DNA from: Hoplostethus atlanticus
Taxonomy: Eukaryota > Chordata > Actinopteri > Trachichthyiformes > Trachichthyidae
Direction: 5' to 3'
NCBI GenBank assembly: GCA_034670405.1
Contig: JAXDDX010000178.1
Coordinates: 620,001-684,000, forward strand
Length of the DNA: 64,000 bases
A model generated the notes under the pieces. It was not told the DNA's origin. It saw nothing but the letters and a program-made list of their open reading frames with translations, and searched no databases. This document shows positions 1 to 11,932 of this stretch, piece by piece. Positions within the stretch are counted from its first letter, which is position 1; each line of letters starts with the position of its first letter. Made by a program: the position numbers and the translations under genes.

Positions 1-240
1 CTGATATTGTGCAAAGTAGATCTGCAAAGAACAATGAATCTCAGCGTTTAAGGATTGCAGAGTAGATCTGGTAATAGAGTGTATAACAGGGTAGCAGTAG
101 TAGAAATTCCATATTTAGTCCGTTTTAACACAGCTGAATGATCTAAATCACTACAGGGGCATGAGTCACGTGACCTTGACCATTCAGGCATAAGCTGACA
201 CTCTTTTTTCCACAGCTACTGACTGAGTGAGCAGCTAGAG

Positions 241-358
241 GTTTAGCGTCTTGCTCAAGGGCACACTGACAGGACAGGTGGCTGCTGGTGGAGACACTGG
301 CGAACAAACCTGTGACCCTCTGATGAAGGGACTCTCTTTAGCCACCGGGCCACTCTTG
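241..358 (+). repeat. fish tRNA-like interspersed repeat, diverged
   Basis: It contains CTTGCTCAAGGGCAC and, further on, CCTGTGACCCTCTGATG and AGCCACCGGGCCACT, the order of motifs in common teleost tRNA-derived repeats (CTCAAGGGCAC ... GAACC.GCGACC ... CTAACCACTGGGCCA). The copy is clearly decayed. Confidence 0.5.
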
Positions 359-840
359 CCACCCCAGAGCTTATCAGAAAGCATCTTGAGAACAGAATAA
401 CCAATAATCAATAAATAATCGATATGCAATTGTACAGGGACCACCAACCATGTGTCGTTTTGAGCATGTCTGGTATGTACTGTAGGGTTGGATAGTGAGT
501 AAAATGCTTGGTTTCTTTATTCTGTGATATAGCGTGTGTGCTTTACTACATCTACAGTAGATCACGGAAGCATTTCCACAGAGTCTACAGCGTGTGCTCT
601 ATTATCTGACTTCAGCTCGGTCCCTCAGGAGCTCTCCGAACACACGCAGACCCAGTTTATGACCTATTTGTGGGGTCAAAGTAGAGCTTGGACCTCCTGG
701 CCCACCCCGAAATGTGCACATCAGGCCAGCCATCCTCCCCCCTAGAGGAGGTGAACAGATGCCTCTGAATCAATTTGGCCAAAGACCCATAATGACCTCA
801 GCTATAATTAACGGGAGTGTTTGATGTGGAGGACAGAGGC

Positions 841-859
841 CCCCCCCCCCCCCCCCCCC
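841..859 (+). repeat. poly-C tract
   Basis: About 19 consecutive C. A similar run lies at about 5312-5330. Confidence 0.9.
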
Positions 860-1369
860 AGCTGGCCCAGAGAGCACCGCTGTCACTGCACTGTCACCCA
901 CGCTTGGAACAGGTCATGACTGGAAATGCTTTGTGTGCGTGTGTTTGTATATGCATGTGTGGAAGTGCTCACATGTCACGAGTACAGACCTTAACCCTAA
1001 CCCTATGTGTCATTACCAGTTATGTATTGGTAAATAAAAAGGCTGGTTAACCCTCCAGTTGGTGATCGGCATATGGCAAACAACCACCAGGTTAAACAAA
1101 AAAACAATGATACTGATGTTTTTTCCTTAAAACACGCATTCCTCATATAACATACTTCGATGTATACAATGTATTTACTTCATAAAGATTTATGTCAGTC
1201 AATAAATGTTGGGTTTCAATTCCATTAGACTCCCAGTCATTACATAATAAACAAACACACGATCAGATACACAGCAGTGTTGTGTCAGGTACAATCTGAT
1301 GTATAGGGTCATTTTTTGGCATTGTGTTTCTCTTATTTCTGAATAGGAATAAGTCACAGAATAAGGAAC

Positions 1370-1512
1370 AGGCCTATCCCAGCATGCATTAGGGGGAAAG
1401 GCAGGGAAACACCCCGGACAGGTCGCCAGTCCATCACAGGGCAAAGGCGCTCACATCAACAGTCCCTCATCCACCTGACGTGCATGTCTGTGAAATGTGG
1501 GAGGAAACCTTT
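1370..1512 (+). repeat. fish interspersed repeat (CCGGACAGGTCGCCAGTCCAT family)
   Basis: ACCCCGGACAGGTCGCCAGT, CATCACAGGGCA, CCACCTGACGTGCATGTCTG and GTGGGAGGAAACC follow each other as in a very common teleost dispersed repeat. The family is recognised from memory; its class is not asserted. Confidence 0.6.
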
Positions 1513-2316
1513 TTGAATTTATCTTCATGACAGCTGTGACTTGAGTTGCATCACTCTGGGGTGTCCTGGTGTTAGCCGGCGGTGAAATCGGTTCAAGACT
1601 GTCGCATGTCATCCATAACTTTGTGCCATAAAAGTAATCCAAATAAGTCCAAGTTTCACACCTCTATCATGCACATCAACTGTTTGTATCTGTTGGTGTC
1701 TCTTTAAAAGTAAACACTATATAATTAGTATGTCACTTCTGGGATTTTAACTTAATATTTTGACTCTTTCCCAAAATCCTGAGGAAGATGCTATGCCGTC
1801 TAGAGCTGACTCTGGAGCTGCTCTGTTGACTGCTGCTCGTATGGAGGCTGGTCTGGGGGCTCATTAAATGTGTTGTGTTTTGTGCCATGGCACAAAGGCA
1901 GACTGGCAACACCCCAATTACCATGTGAATGAAGGGGTGGATGAGAGAGAGAGAGAGAGGTGGGGGGCTGATTCAGACGCTGTGTGTCCTCTGTGTGAGC
2001 TACATGCAGGCAGACAAAGAGCGAGCGGCTGCCTCAACCTCAGCCTCCCTGCTGCCCGACTCAGGGAAGAGGGGGAGGGGAATTTCTGTCTCTCGCCATC
2101 TCTCTTGCTTTCCCTATCAAAGTCAACCTATCGGATCCATTTAGCCGCCCCGCATGCCACAGAGGGGGGTCAATCCAGAAGGCAGGAGAGCCAGGGGAAA
2201 GGTAAGACACGCTTGGCTTCAAACAGCGGTGACCGTTTCTGCTGTGTTATGCATGTGGCGAAACAGAGACATGAAAGATCTGAGCTTTCAGCAGCAGCCT
2301 TCACCCACTGATGTTG

Positions 2317-2320
<4 letters not shown>

Positions 2321-2363
<43 letters not shown>
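2321..2363 (+). repeat. (GA)n microsatellite
   Basis: About 21 perfect GA units. A second (GA)n tract at 2549-2585 follows an (AC)n tract at 2523-2542. Confidence 0.95.
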
Positions 2364-2366
<3 letters not shown>

Positions 2367-2545
2367 TGGATGTAAAGGGACTGGGGATGAAGGGGAGGGG
2401 CTGAGAGAGAGAGAGGGAGAAAGGGGAAGAGGAGGACACACTGTAGCAGCAGGTTTGTGAGAGCGGCAGAGGAAGGAGGAGGAATCAGAGCAAAAAAAAC
2501 AGTGTGGCCGCAGTCAGGAGGGACACACACACACACACACACTGA

Positions 2546-2592
<47 letters not shown>

Positions 2593-3048
2593 CAGAGAGC
2601 GAGAAGGTAAGAACGCTGCTCTGTACATTTCTGTCCCCGTTTGTCCGCCTAACACCTTTTCTGTTTCCAGCGTGAACGCGAGGTATCAGAGGAGGAGGGG
2701 ATGCTCCGCTACCGGTGTCATTTCTTTTCTTTCTTTTTTTTTTTTGTACATTTTTTTCTCTCCCTCTGTCTGCCAGCTGACGACATGCTGTATGTGGGGA
2801 GAGTTGCAGCGCCGTAGCACTGCAGAGTGATGCAGAGAGACGGATGAGAGGAAGAGGCAGGGAGGGAGGGAGGGAGGGAAGGAGAGGCGGCATTATGCTC
2901 CACAGACACGAGGAAGTCAGGATAGATGGAGAGGAAGAGGAGGGAGATCTGGAGTAGAGAGGACCCTCCAGCCCCCCTCAGCCTGGACATCGGGCATCAG
3001 AATCGGCTGGCTGTGCTCTGCTATGTGGCAGCGAGGGGGCGGGGCGGG

Positions 3049-3051
<3 letters not shown>

Positions 3052-3081
<30 letters not shown>
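3052..3081 (+). repeat. 30-base poly-G tract
   Basis: Thirty consecutive G, preceded by further G-rich sequence from 3035. It is a candidate intermolecular or intramolecular G-quadruplex and a likely sequencing-error hotspot. Confidence 0.9.
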
Positions 3082-3083
<2 letters not shown>

Positions 3084-3223
3084 GAGTGACGCTGTGCGGG
3101 AGCGTGTCAGCTGTCAACACTGGGGGTTTTCCTCCATGTTGGGAAATGATGTATGATAAGTTTGCCTCTGACCACACCCTCTCCTTCCTCTGCTCGCTGT
3201 TATGAGAGGAGATGATGTGCGTG

Positions 3224-3286
<63 letters not shown>
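3224..3286 (+). repeat. (GT)n microsatellite
   Basis: About 31 GT units. More (GT)n tracts follow at about 3434-3478, 3609-3643, 4078-4099 and 4500-4548, so 3.2-4.6 kb is a cluster of five. Confidence 0.95.
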
Positions 3287-3287
<1 letters not shown>

Positions 3288-3428
3288 AAGTGTGGGAGTG
3301 TGTGTTCATGGCACATCCCAGACTCCCACTACAATGAGGTGCAGCTTGTGGTGTTTTGTCAGGATCCTTGTACTTGGCTGATGGCAATTACAGAGACAAG
3401 AGAAGGTTAGGGTAAGCTCTGGCTCTCT

Positions 3429-3480
<52 letters not shown>

Positions 3481-3606
3481 GGCATGTTGGATGTTGGCCA
3501 GACATGCTTAGTGTTGCCTCCCATTAGTGTCAGGGCAGCGGATTAGCTGCATGTAATGTTCATCCCAGAGCAGGTGAGGAGTCAAGCCAACATGCTTCAC
3601 TCACAG

Positions 3607-3644
<38 letters not shown>

Positions 3645-4495
3645 TGGTGATGTACATGTACTAAATGTTCATGTTGATTTAGAAGTACTACACCACCACC
3701 GTCCCGTCATGAGAGCGGGACAGGGCTGACCCTCGTCGTCTGGCAACCCCTCTGGAAGCCAACCTGCTCGGAGCAGCTTGACCAAACATTTGTTGTTTGG
3801 TTTCTTGTTGCCAGAGCATTTTCACAGCATAGTAGGGGATGCATTTTCTTAAAGTGCTGCTGTTGCTGCTGTAGACTGTTTCTAATGATCTCTGTGCCCA
3901 CACAGGCATCACTATAACCATATAGAGTACATACAGTAGCTGCGGCGTGTTCTAGCACCATATAAACACTGGTGACAATACGTCTTACCTTGCTTCCCAA
4001 TGGAAACACAGCGAGGGTGAAGATGAACTGACCTTGGCTTTCACTGATGTCTGAACAAATAGATCTACTAATGATGTTTGTGTGTGTGTGTGTGTGTGTT
4101 GTGTGCATGTATGAGACCCTTTTTTGTGTCTGAACATACAAAACGTCAGCAGTGACGAAACCCGCGGGATTCCTCGAGGAGGGAGGAAGCGCTCCGGGTG
4201 TCATTAACCCGGCCGGCTTGGCAGCAGAAGGGAAAAGAGACTCTGGGAGGCCTCAGGAAACTGGACCGAGGTCAGTTATGACCTGCTGTTGACGTCACAC
4301 CACCTCCAGGGCTCAGGACAGAGAGCGGGGGGATAATGGCCCTGTGGATAAGTGTGTGTGTGTGTGTGTGAGAGAGAGAGAAAAGGGTGAAGCGGGGACA
4401 GGCAGAAAGAATGTGGCTAGAGGAGGGAAAAAACAGAGAGAAGAAGGATGCAGTGGGAGGAGCACCGAGCCAGGATGTCTGTTATGTTGCACGTG

Positions 4496-4555
<60 letters not shown>

Positions 4556-6263
4556 TGGTTATGCCAGCAAAGGCCATCCTGTGCATGTCCTTCATTTCAA
4601 TGCAGTAGTGTGTGTGTGTGTATGCATCCAAAATGTGAGCAATTGTTCATGTCTATGATCTATTTTGCAGAAATGGCGGTAGTAATGGCTGAGCCGTCAC
4701 AGTGACCCGCGGTCTGCACTCTAACTAGCACAGTCTGTTGGGCACGTCTGAGCCTTTTTGCGTGACGCCACCGGGGCTCCATCATGTTCGTATGATCCGC
4801 AGCTAAGCTCTTAACTAGATTTGAAGAGAAAACGTCATTTTCACCAGGATGCTAAGTGTGATGTCTGAGTCTATTTTCGGACCGGTGACGGTTTGGCTGA
4901 TGTGCGGTTGTGTGTTTTTTGCGGCGATGCCGTGTGTGAGACAACATGGAATCTGGTGCAGGACTGTCCTACCACCTATCTTTCCGAAGGCCTGTATCGC
5001 TTGCCATAATGAGAATGAGTCTTTATGGATTTCTGCTTTGCCGATCTAAAAATATATATCTGTAAATGTGCCAGTTAGCCAAAAAGTCTTGTTTTCATCT
5101 GTAGTCTCTGACCTGGTGTCATTAATAGCTCAACATGCAGCAGAGACAACACAGACACACACAACACAAACTGTGCCTAATGGAATAACGTACCGCATCA
5201 CTGGCGTAGTGCGGTGATGGAAACGCCATAACAGCCCCGTGATCTCAGCATCCCACAGTTATTTCACAGAGTTTTCTCTCCTGGTAAATCTCCCACTCAC
5301 CATTGCCTCACTCCCCCCCCCCCCCCCCCCCTCCCCTCCTCCCCTTGATCCTGTAACCCCCATGGGTGCTACTTAGAGGTGCTCCCATCATGCCTCTCTC
5401 TGATGACCTCACCACACGGCTGTGAAAGCGGCTCCGCGGATGATGTCATCCTCTCGGGACCGTTGCTGAACTGTTGCAGAGGGACACATTCATGCACCAC
5501 GCGGCTTTGATTTGTTTCAAAAGCTGCAATTTCTGCACACATCCTTCATCAGTTCAATTATTGAGTAAAAGATCAATTAGCTAATTGATCTCACATAGCT
5601 GAGTTAACTTTTAGGGCTGAACGGCTTTTGTTTTCTACATGCCGATCGTGGCAGCATCAACGGCTGCAACAACAAAGGAGCTAATGATGAAGTAGCGAGT
5701 GATACAAAGGAAGAGGAGGATGATGATGATGTTTCTTCCACCATCTTTATTTACATCATGTTTCAGTATCTTATGTAATCATTGAAAGGCGCACAGTGAG
5801 CTCCTCTACTTCTTCACGTTATATCTTGTATTTTCTAGAAGATGTGAGTGTATCCCGGACCTGCTACCGTGGTAACGCCTCACCAGCCACATCATGTCTC
5901 TAGTATAATTCTATTCTTTGCACATTACAGAGGGAGACATTAAAATTTCATCCACCCATTTATCCTCCCCATCTACCCGCTACATCAAGAAAACGGGCAG
6001 AAGGAGATGGGTGAGGAAACTGTCAACGGGATTCATTGCTAATGATGGTGGACGGTGACGTGATCATTTACCCGGTAGTGTTTTGGCCGAGACAGCTGCT
6101 TCTTTATTCCCGATGAAGTATTGTTGTTGTTTTTGTTTCTTTCCCGAGTTAAATGCGGGTTGGGATAAAAATCCCTGCTGCCACTCTTGAGAATAAATAG
6201 ACCGCCTCTTGTGTGCTGCTCCACTGAATCTCCTGACAGAACCCCAAAAACAAGAGACGCAGC

Positions 6264-6290
6264 CTCCTCCTCCTCCTCCTCCTCCTCCTC
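6264..6290 (+). repeat. (CTC)n trinucleotide repeat
   Basis: Nine CTC units followed by CCCCACCCCACCC. Confidence 0.9.
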
Positions 6291-7475
6291 CCCCACCCCA
6301 CCCGCCGGCTCCTGTCATCCCTCTCCCCTCCATCCCTCTCTCGCTCTGTGATATTCTCTCTGTTCATAATTCATGAGCTCATTGCTGTCTACGCTGGAGT
6401 TAATCTCATTCTGATTGTGTGCCATCAAAACACCATGAGTAGGAGAGGAAAATACTTTAGGGCGAGGAGGAGGAAACACACCACAGCTTGAGTATGACTG
6501 CATTTTACAGTATGTATCTCAGGAGATCAGGCCAAGTGCAGCGATACCTGCAGATTGTAGCTAACTCGCTAGCCGTGCTTCCTGCTAAAGCCTGCAAAAT
6601 TACTGTTGCTGCAGACAAGCACGTAAAAGAAAAATACTATACTATAACTATTAACTATAATAATTTCAGACTATATTTTAGATGGATGCTGTATAAATAT
6701 CCCAGCAAAACTACTCCCTATGGGAATATGTTAGTGATACCATAGGAGGTAATAAATACCACCATGTAAGATAAGGTCACTATAAACTTACTATTGAGTA
6801 CCATAGAAAAAACAAATAGTAGTGATTTTTCAGTCGACATAGCTTGCCTCATGAACAGGCTCCTAAAATACAAAGTGAATGTTTAGATTTGGATTTGCCT
6901 TCAATCTAAAAACACATCGACATGACATGTTGTCAACCCGTCTGCGTGTGTCGACCTTCTTGTCTCTTTCTTTACCCGACTCACTGAATCCAGTCAGTCA
7001 GAGCGTCTATAATGCCAGAGAGTACCAAGGCAGTTGTCATGAAATATATCAACCCAAAACATAACAAGGTGTTGTCAAAGGACATGGTTTTAAGACCAAA
7101 ACCCTCCTCGTCACCCAGGCGTGATCTCAAATGAGCATTTATCAGTTTTAGTTTGCAATTACGACCGCAATCATGTAGGGCGTAGGGTCCGGGTGATCCG
7201 TCACAACTGATACGTTGAAAGTGATTCGTGTTCTGCTGCAAGAGAGCAACCGTCACTGAGGGAAATCACTGTGTCACACCCCGCCTCCCCTTTCAGCTTC
7301 GTTTCAACACTGTGCGAGGGGAGTTGTGCTTCATGGTGTGAGTAACAGCAGCCTTGGCAGCAAGGATGATGAAGAGGCTGAGAAGATTCATTCATGTCTC
7401 CTCCTTCCATCCATCCACCAACACAGTGACAGTGCTCACAGCCGGCATGTTGTTGTCCTGAGGTCAGAGAACATA

Positions 7476-7512
<37 letters not shown>

Positions 7513-8184
7513 TATGCCTTATAACAACTGATAAAGTAGTAACTGCTGGATAAGCGACTTTTCTAACAGTAAAACTAATCATCACTCGTCTGGAGATGAG
7601 AGGAACATTTTACTACATTGCGACCAATTCATCAATCATCATTATCCAGCAGCTACTGCATTATCATCTGCTACATGCCTCTGGCTGTATGATACGTTAG
7701 ACTGTGGCTTCTGGTTTGTATCAGATGTATCAGTCCACAAAATGCTTTAAACCTTCCTCCTCCAGGCAGCTAAGTGCATCGTTAGTTCTGCCTTCGCCAC
7801 CTTCAGCTGAGCGAGGTCACGTCGCAGCACTCGTCCCTCGTCTTGACGAGCTGTCTAATGGACTCTGGGATGATCTATGTTGAGGCAAACTGGCATCCTA
7901 CCCGTCTAGGCAGGACGCCGGGCTGCTCTTGCTTCGGAGCTATTTTTGTCTCCTCCAGATGGTGCCAGCGTGGAAAAGCAGGGCTGATGTTCACCCGCTG
8001 TCTTCGAACGGTCCTCATCTGATACATGTTTAGCTTCGCTGTGTCTTTTTTTGCTGCTTTTCCTCCATTGGTGTTGTTGCTATGACTCCCGCTAGCCTCA
8101 CCTTGATAGTGTATAATACATCCATACAGGCTCTCCTCATAGTTCGAACTACATCCTCGACCCGTGTGTGCGGCATCAATGCCA

Positions 8185-8310
8185 CTCACATTACAGTCAT
8201 TTCAGCAGACGCTTACTAAGTCCAAAGCGACTTACAAAGGTGATAGTTGACACTATGTGGGGATCGAACCCACAACCCTGAGAGTCTCATGCTCTACTGA
8301 CTGAGCTGTA
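8185..8310 (-). repeat. tRNA-like fish repeat with A-box and B-box
   Basis: The plus strand reads CATTTCAGCAGACGCTTACT, AAGCGACTTACAAAGG, then GGGGATCGAACCCACAACCC and GACTGAGCTGTA. On the minus strand this gives TAGCTCAGTC-like A-box and GGTTCGATCCC B-box sequences, as in a tRNA-derived SINE. It cannot be a functional tRNA because no closed acceptor stem is seen. Confidence 0.6.
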
Positions 8311-9200
8311 CTTCCTAGTGGGCGGAGGGACGGAGGGTGTAAAGAGGAGTGACAGGGGGCTATTGATCGGTCATGGCTGGGGTAAGGCTGCCGACTGTAC
8401 ATTACTCCTGTCTGCTGTATCCTTGAGTTACCTCGGGAAGACAGCCGGGAAGAGACGGTGGGGGTGGGGGTGGGTGGTGGTGGTGGTGCTGATGCAGTGA
8501 TGGGAATCTGTCCTCATACAGTATGTGGTTATATAGATGTTGAGACTGTAGCTTTGTCCATTAGTTCAGTACAGGATGTATAGTGGGCTCAATCACTATC
8601 CACTATCAGAAGAGTTAGTGGACTAATACAATTGTTTTACTCAGTTGTCTTTTTCAAGAAAACTTTATTTATAACTGATACAAACCAACATTTGTAGATC
8701 TTTAAGAAATGCTCTTATGAAATTGAAATTTCTCAAATTTTTCTCAGGTTTTCTCAAATCGTTGTCACACCAAATATTGACTTCAAATATTAACACGTGT
8801 ATGCTCCTAATACACAGTGTGAATTGTTTTTGGTCTTTTAACAACTGATACCAGATATTGACTGAATTGATATGGTCCTCTGTGCCACACACACACACGT
8901 GTGATTGGTGGGTTATCAGTCATCTGGAAACCCCCCCGGTCTCGTCTCACAGGATCTATGTGCGCAGGCCTGCTCGGCCTTTCCATTAGCTAGCGAGATA
9001 AGACGTAGTGCTGCGGTGTTTCGTGCAGCGTTGTGTGTGTGTACATAGTGCCGGAGTAACACTCTCTACCTGCTCTATCACACACAAACACAAAGCACCG
9101 CCGTGCCAGGATGGAGTGGGCGGGGTACAGGTCCGTGTGATTAATAGTACCGGCATTTATCTTACTAATACAGCTCTGTAGCGCAAGCACATACAGTATG

Positions 9201-9238
<38 letters not shown>

Positions 9239-9391
9239 AAGTAATTGCACCAAAGGAAATCTCAAATGGTTCTACACACAAACACTTTGGGTCTCTATGT
9301 TTGACCAGTCTTTTATCTCCGTCCAGCTCATTACAGCCTGACTGGAGAGTGTGAGCAACAGTCCATATGAGGCAGTAAATGTTGCCAGGAT

Positions 9392-9397
<6 letters not shown>

Positions 9398-9429
<32 letters not shown>
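9398..9429 (+). repeat. (CT)n forming the polypyrimidine tract of mpp3 exon 1
   Basis: About 15 CT units end 2-4 nt before the CCAG acceptor at 9433. Confidence 0.9.
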
Positions 9430-9431
<2 letters not shown>

Positions 9432-9466
9432 AGGCTTCCCCTCCTCACTGACCCATGAAAGAAGCC

Positions 9467-9491
9467 ATGCCGGTCCTCACAGCAGGAGCAG
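9467..9491 (+). CDS. mpp3: mpp3 coding exon 1 (start codon)
   Basis: It encodes MPVLTAGA plus one base, ending at a GTGAGA donor. The exon probably begins at 9434, just after a (CT)n tract and a CCAG acceptor, so a noncoding exon should lie upstream. An in-frame ATG at 9455 would add four residues (MKEA). The MPVL start matches mammalian MPP3 and is preferred. Confidence 0.85.
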
Positions 9492-10150
9492 GTGAGATGA
9501 ATCAGCGCGCAGATGCTTGGATTTATACATAATACACACAGTATAGCTGCCCTGCTCCGTCTGTTCCTCCTCATTTATGTTCCCCTCCGTGCTCCTCACC
9601 TCCTCCTCCTCCTCCTCCTCCTCTCCCCCCATTGCAGGGCTACATGAAACGCTAGCCCTGCTGACCTCCCAGTTGCGTCCCGGTGCCAATCACAAAGAAG
9701 ACATGGTGTTCCTCAGGGATGTCTTCAGCGAGAGGAGCTTGGGGTATCTCATGAAGGTGAGACCGACATGCCATATACTATATACTGTACCTCTCTATCA
9801 TTAACAGTATCACTTAGATCTACTGTATGTATGCAATTATGTGTGTATCAATTAATCTAAAAAGGAAAATATCAATGATATTTCATATTTCATGATATTT
9901 CATTGACTCAATATAGCGAATGTAGCCAGGTTGCTCATTTTGAGATAATCTACTATCTACTGGGGATGATTTTGCCGTGTATGTTCTCCTCCCTGAACAG
10001 GTATAGGTCTCCCCAAACTGAAGTATATTCCCTCCTCTGATAAACCGATTGTATTTGTGCTGCAGATCCATGAGAAGCTGAGACAGTACGAGAGGCAGAG
10101 CCCAACACCTGTCCTCCACAGTGCCTCTTCTCTGGCTGAGGATGTAAGTT

Positions 10151-10212
<62 letters not shown>

Positions 10213-11446
10213 TAAATTACTGTTCCGGTTGGACACAGCAGTCAGCCACAGTGAGTTAGCTCAGGCTGAGAAGCAATGCAGGTATCTAGAATGAATTTTA
10301 ATGTTCTCAAAGTGCTGAGTCATCCCAACGCTCATCTAATGAAACTCCATATCCTCCTTCTCCCTCTCTCACTCAGTTAGTGGGGGAAAGATGCTGACCT
10401 TAGCAGCTGGCTACTTATTTTCCTGTCTGTGTGTGTGTGCGCGTGCAGTTATTGTACAGTAAACTGCGGTGTACATTACCAGTATACACATGCAAAAGTT
10501 CATACCAGGTCAAGGTTTCACTTTACATCTGAGTTGTGATTGGCAGGTGACGGAGGAACTGCAGAGTGGACCAATGAGCACGGAGGAGAAGGAACTCCTA
10601 CACCTGCTGACATCACCACATCTCAAGGTAAACGTACTTTCTATCCCCAAGTAGGACTGGGGATAGAAAGTCCGACTAGAACTCTTATTGTGTAGGACCT
10701 TCGCAAACCCACAAACTCTTGAGAAGAAGATCCTCGAAGATCTCCTTCTTGATCCTGCACCTAGATTCTGGCAGACATTGAAGCCTGCTGTGTTTGATCT
10801 CTCGCGCGTTGTAATCTCAGCCTGTCCGTTTTCTGTCCCATCAGGCCGTTCTCTCGGTGCACGACACCGTGGCCCAGAAGAACTTTGACCCCGTTCTGCC
10901 CCCGCTGCCGGACGACTTTGAGGACGAGCTGGAGGAGGAGTCGGTGAAGATCGTCAGGCTGGTGAAGAACAAGGAGCCTCTGGTGAGTCGGGGCAGAGAG
11001 GATGATGATGGAGGGAGGGAGACAGAGGATAGAGAGAGCTTGAGTGACGTGGGAATATGTTCATGATTATGATGCCTTATAACCCCCTGTGTCTCTTGTG
11101 ATGCTCCAGGGGGCCACCATCAGACGCGATGAAGCCACGGGGACAGTGATCGTGGCTCGTATTATGAGGGGAGGCGCCGCCGACCGAAGTGGTAAATCAC
11201 TGGGCTTCCTGTTTGCCTGCACTGATGCATGATAACAGCAACCTGACCCCTTCAATCATCATCATCATATATATATATTATTATATCATATTTATATATT
11301 ATATTTGTATTGTATCATGTATCATCGGCCAATAACGGTGATTGAAAGGGTCAAGTTGCTCTTTCAATGTGCTTTCAAATGAAAACGAGGGTAAAGATGT
11401 TGTAAAAAAAACACTATCCTGAGCAAGCAAAGCAAAACCTGATCCA

Positions 11447-11509
<63 letters not shown>

Positions 11510-11689
11510 TTGCAAGAGGCAACCGCAGCTGAGCAGCAGAAAGAAAGAAAAATGAGCGTTTGTAGTGAAACCCACAGCGTTCTGCAAGCCGGGCTCAGTC
11601 CCCACAGGGTCAATCATACATCATATAGACTCCTGCAAAGACCTGTCTGTGGACGTTACCATGGAAATACCAGCCACATGCAGTAGAGG

Positions 11690-11724
<35 letters not shown>

Positions 11725-11885
11725 GTTTGGCATCGGAAACACGCATGCTGGGGAAGTGAACCGATCAGTCCCTGTAGTCCCATTAATCATTAATGCCTGT
11801 TTTGCTGCTGTGTGAAGTAGATCCGATAAGCCCTCGTCGGATGTGGAGAAAGGGCCCGTCTGCGTACGCCTGGTACCTGCGTGTC

Positions 11886-11932
<47 letters not shown>

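Larger units (their letters stand above)
1..9433. other. upstream region with no recognised coding exon
   Basis: No reading frame here resembles a known protein; the open frames are repeat translations. The region has many microsatellites and several old interspersed repeats. Around 2.4-2.7 kb a purine-rich segment ends at a plausible splice donor (GAGAAG|GTAAGAACG at about 2607) and could be a noncoding first exon of mpp3; that is inference only. Confidence 0.5.

Noticed and set aside
988..1006. CCCTAACCCTA as an interstitial telomere site
   Set aside because: Only about two units; too short to interpret.
2288..2893. Minus-strand 201-codon frame, Ser/Leu-rich
   Set aside because: Mostly (CT)n and (GT)n translation with no conserved motif.
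8185..8310. Possible functional tRNA gene on the minus strand
   Set aside because: A-box and B-box are present but no acceptor stem closes and the flanks match a dispersed repeat.
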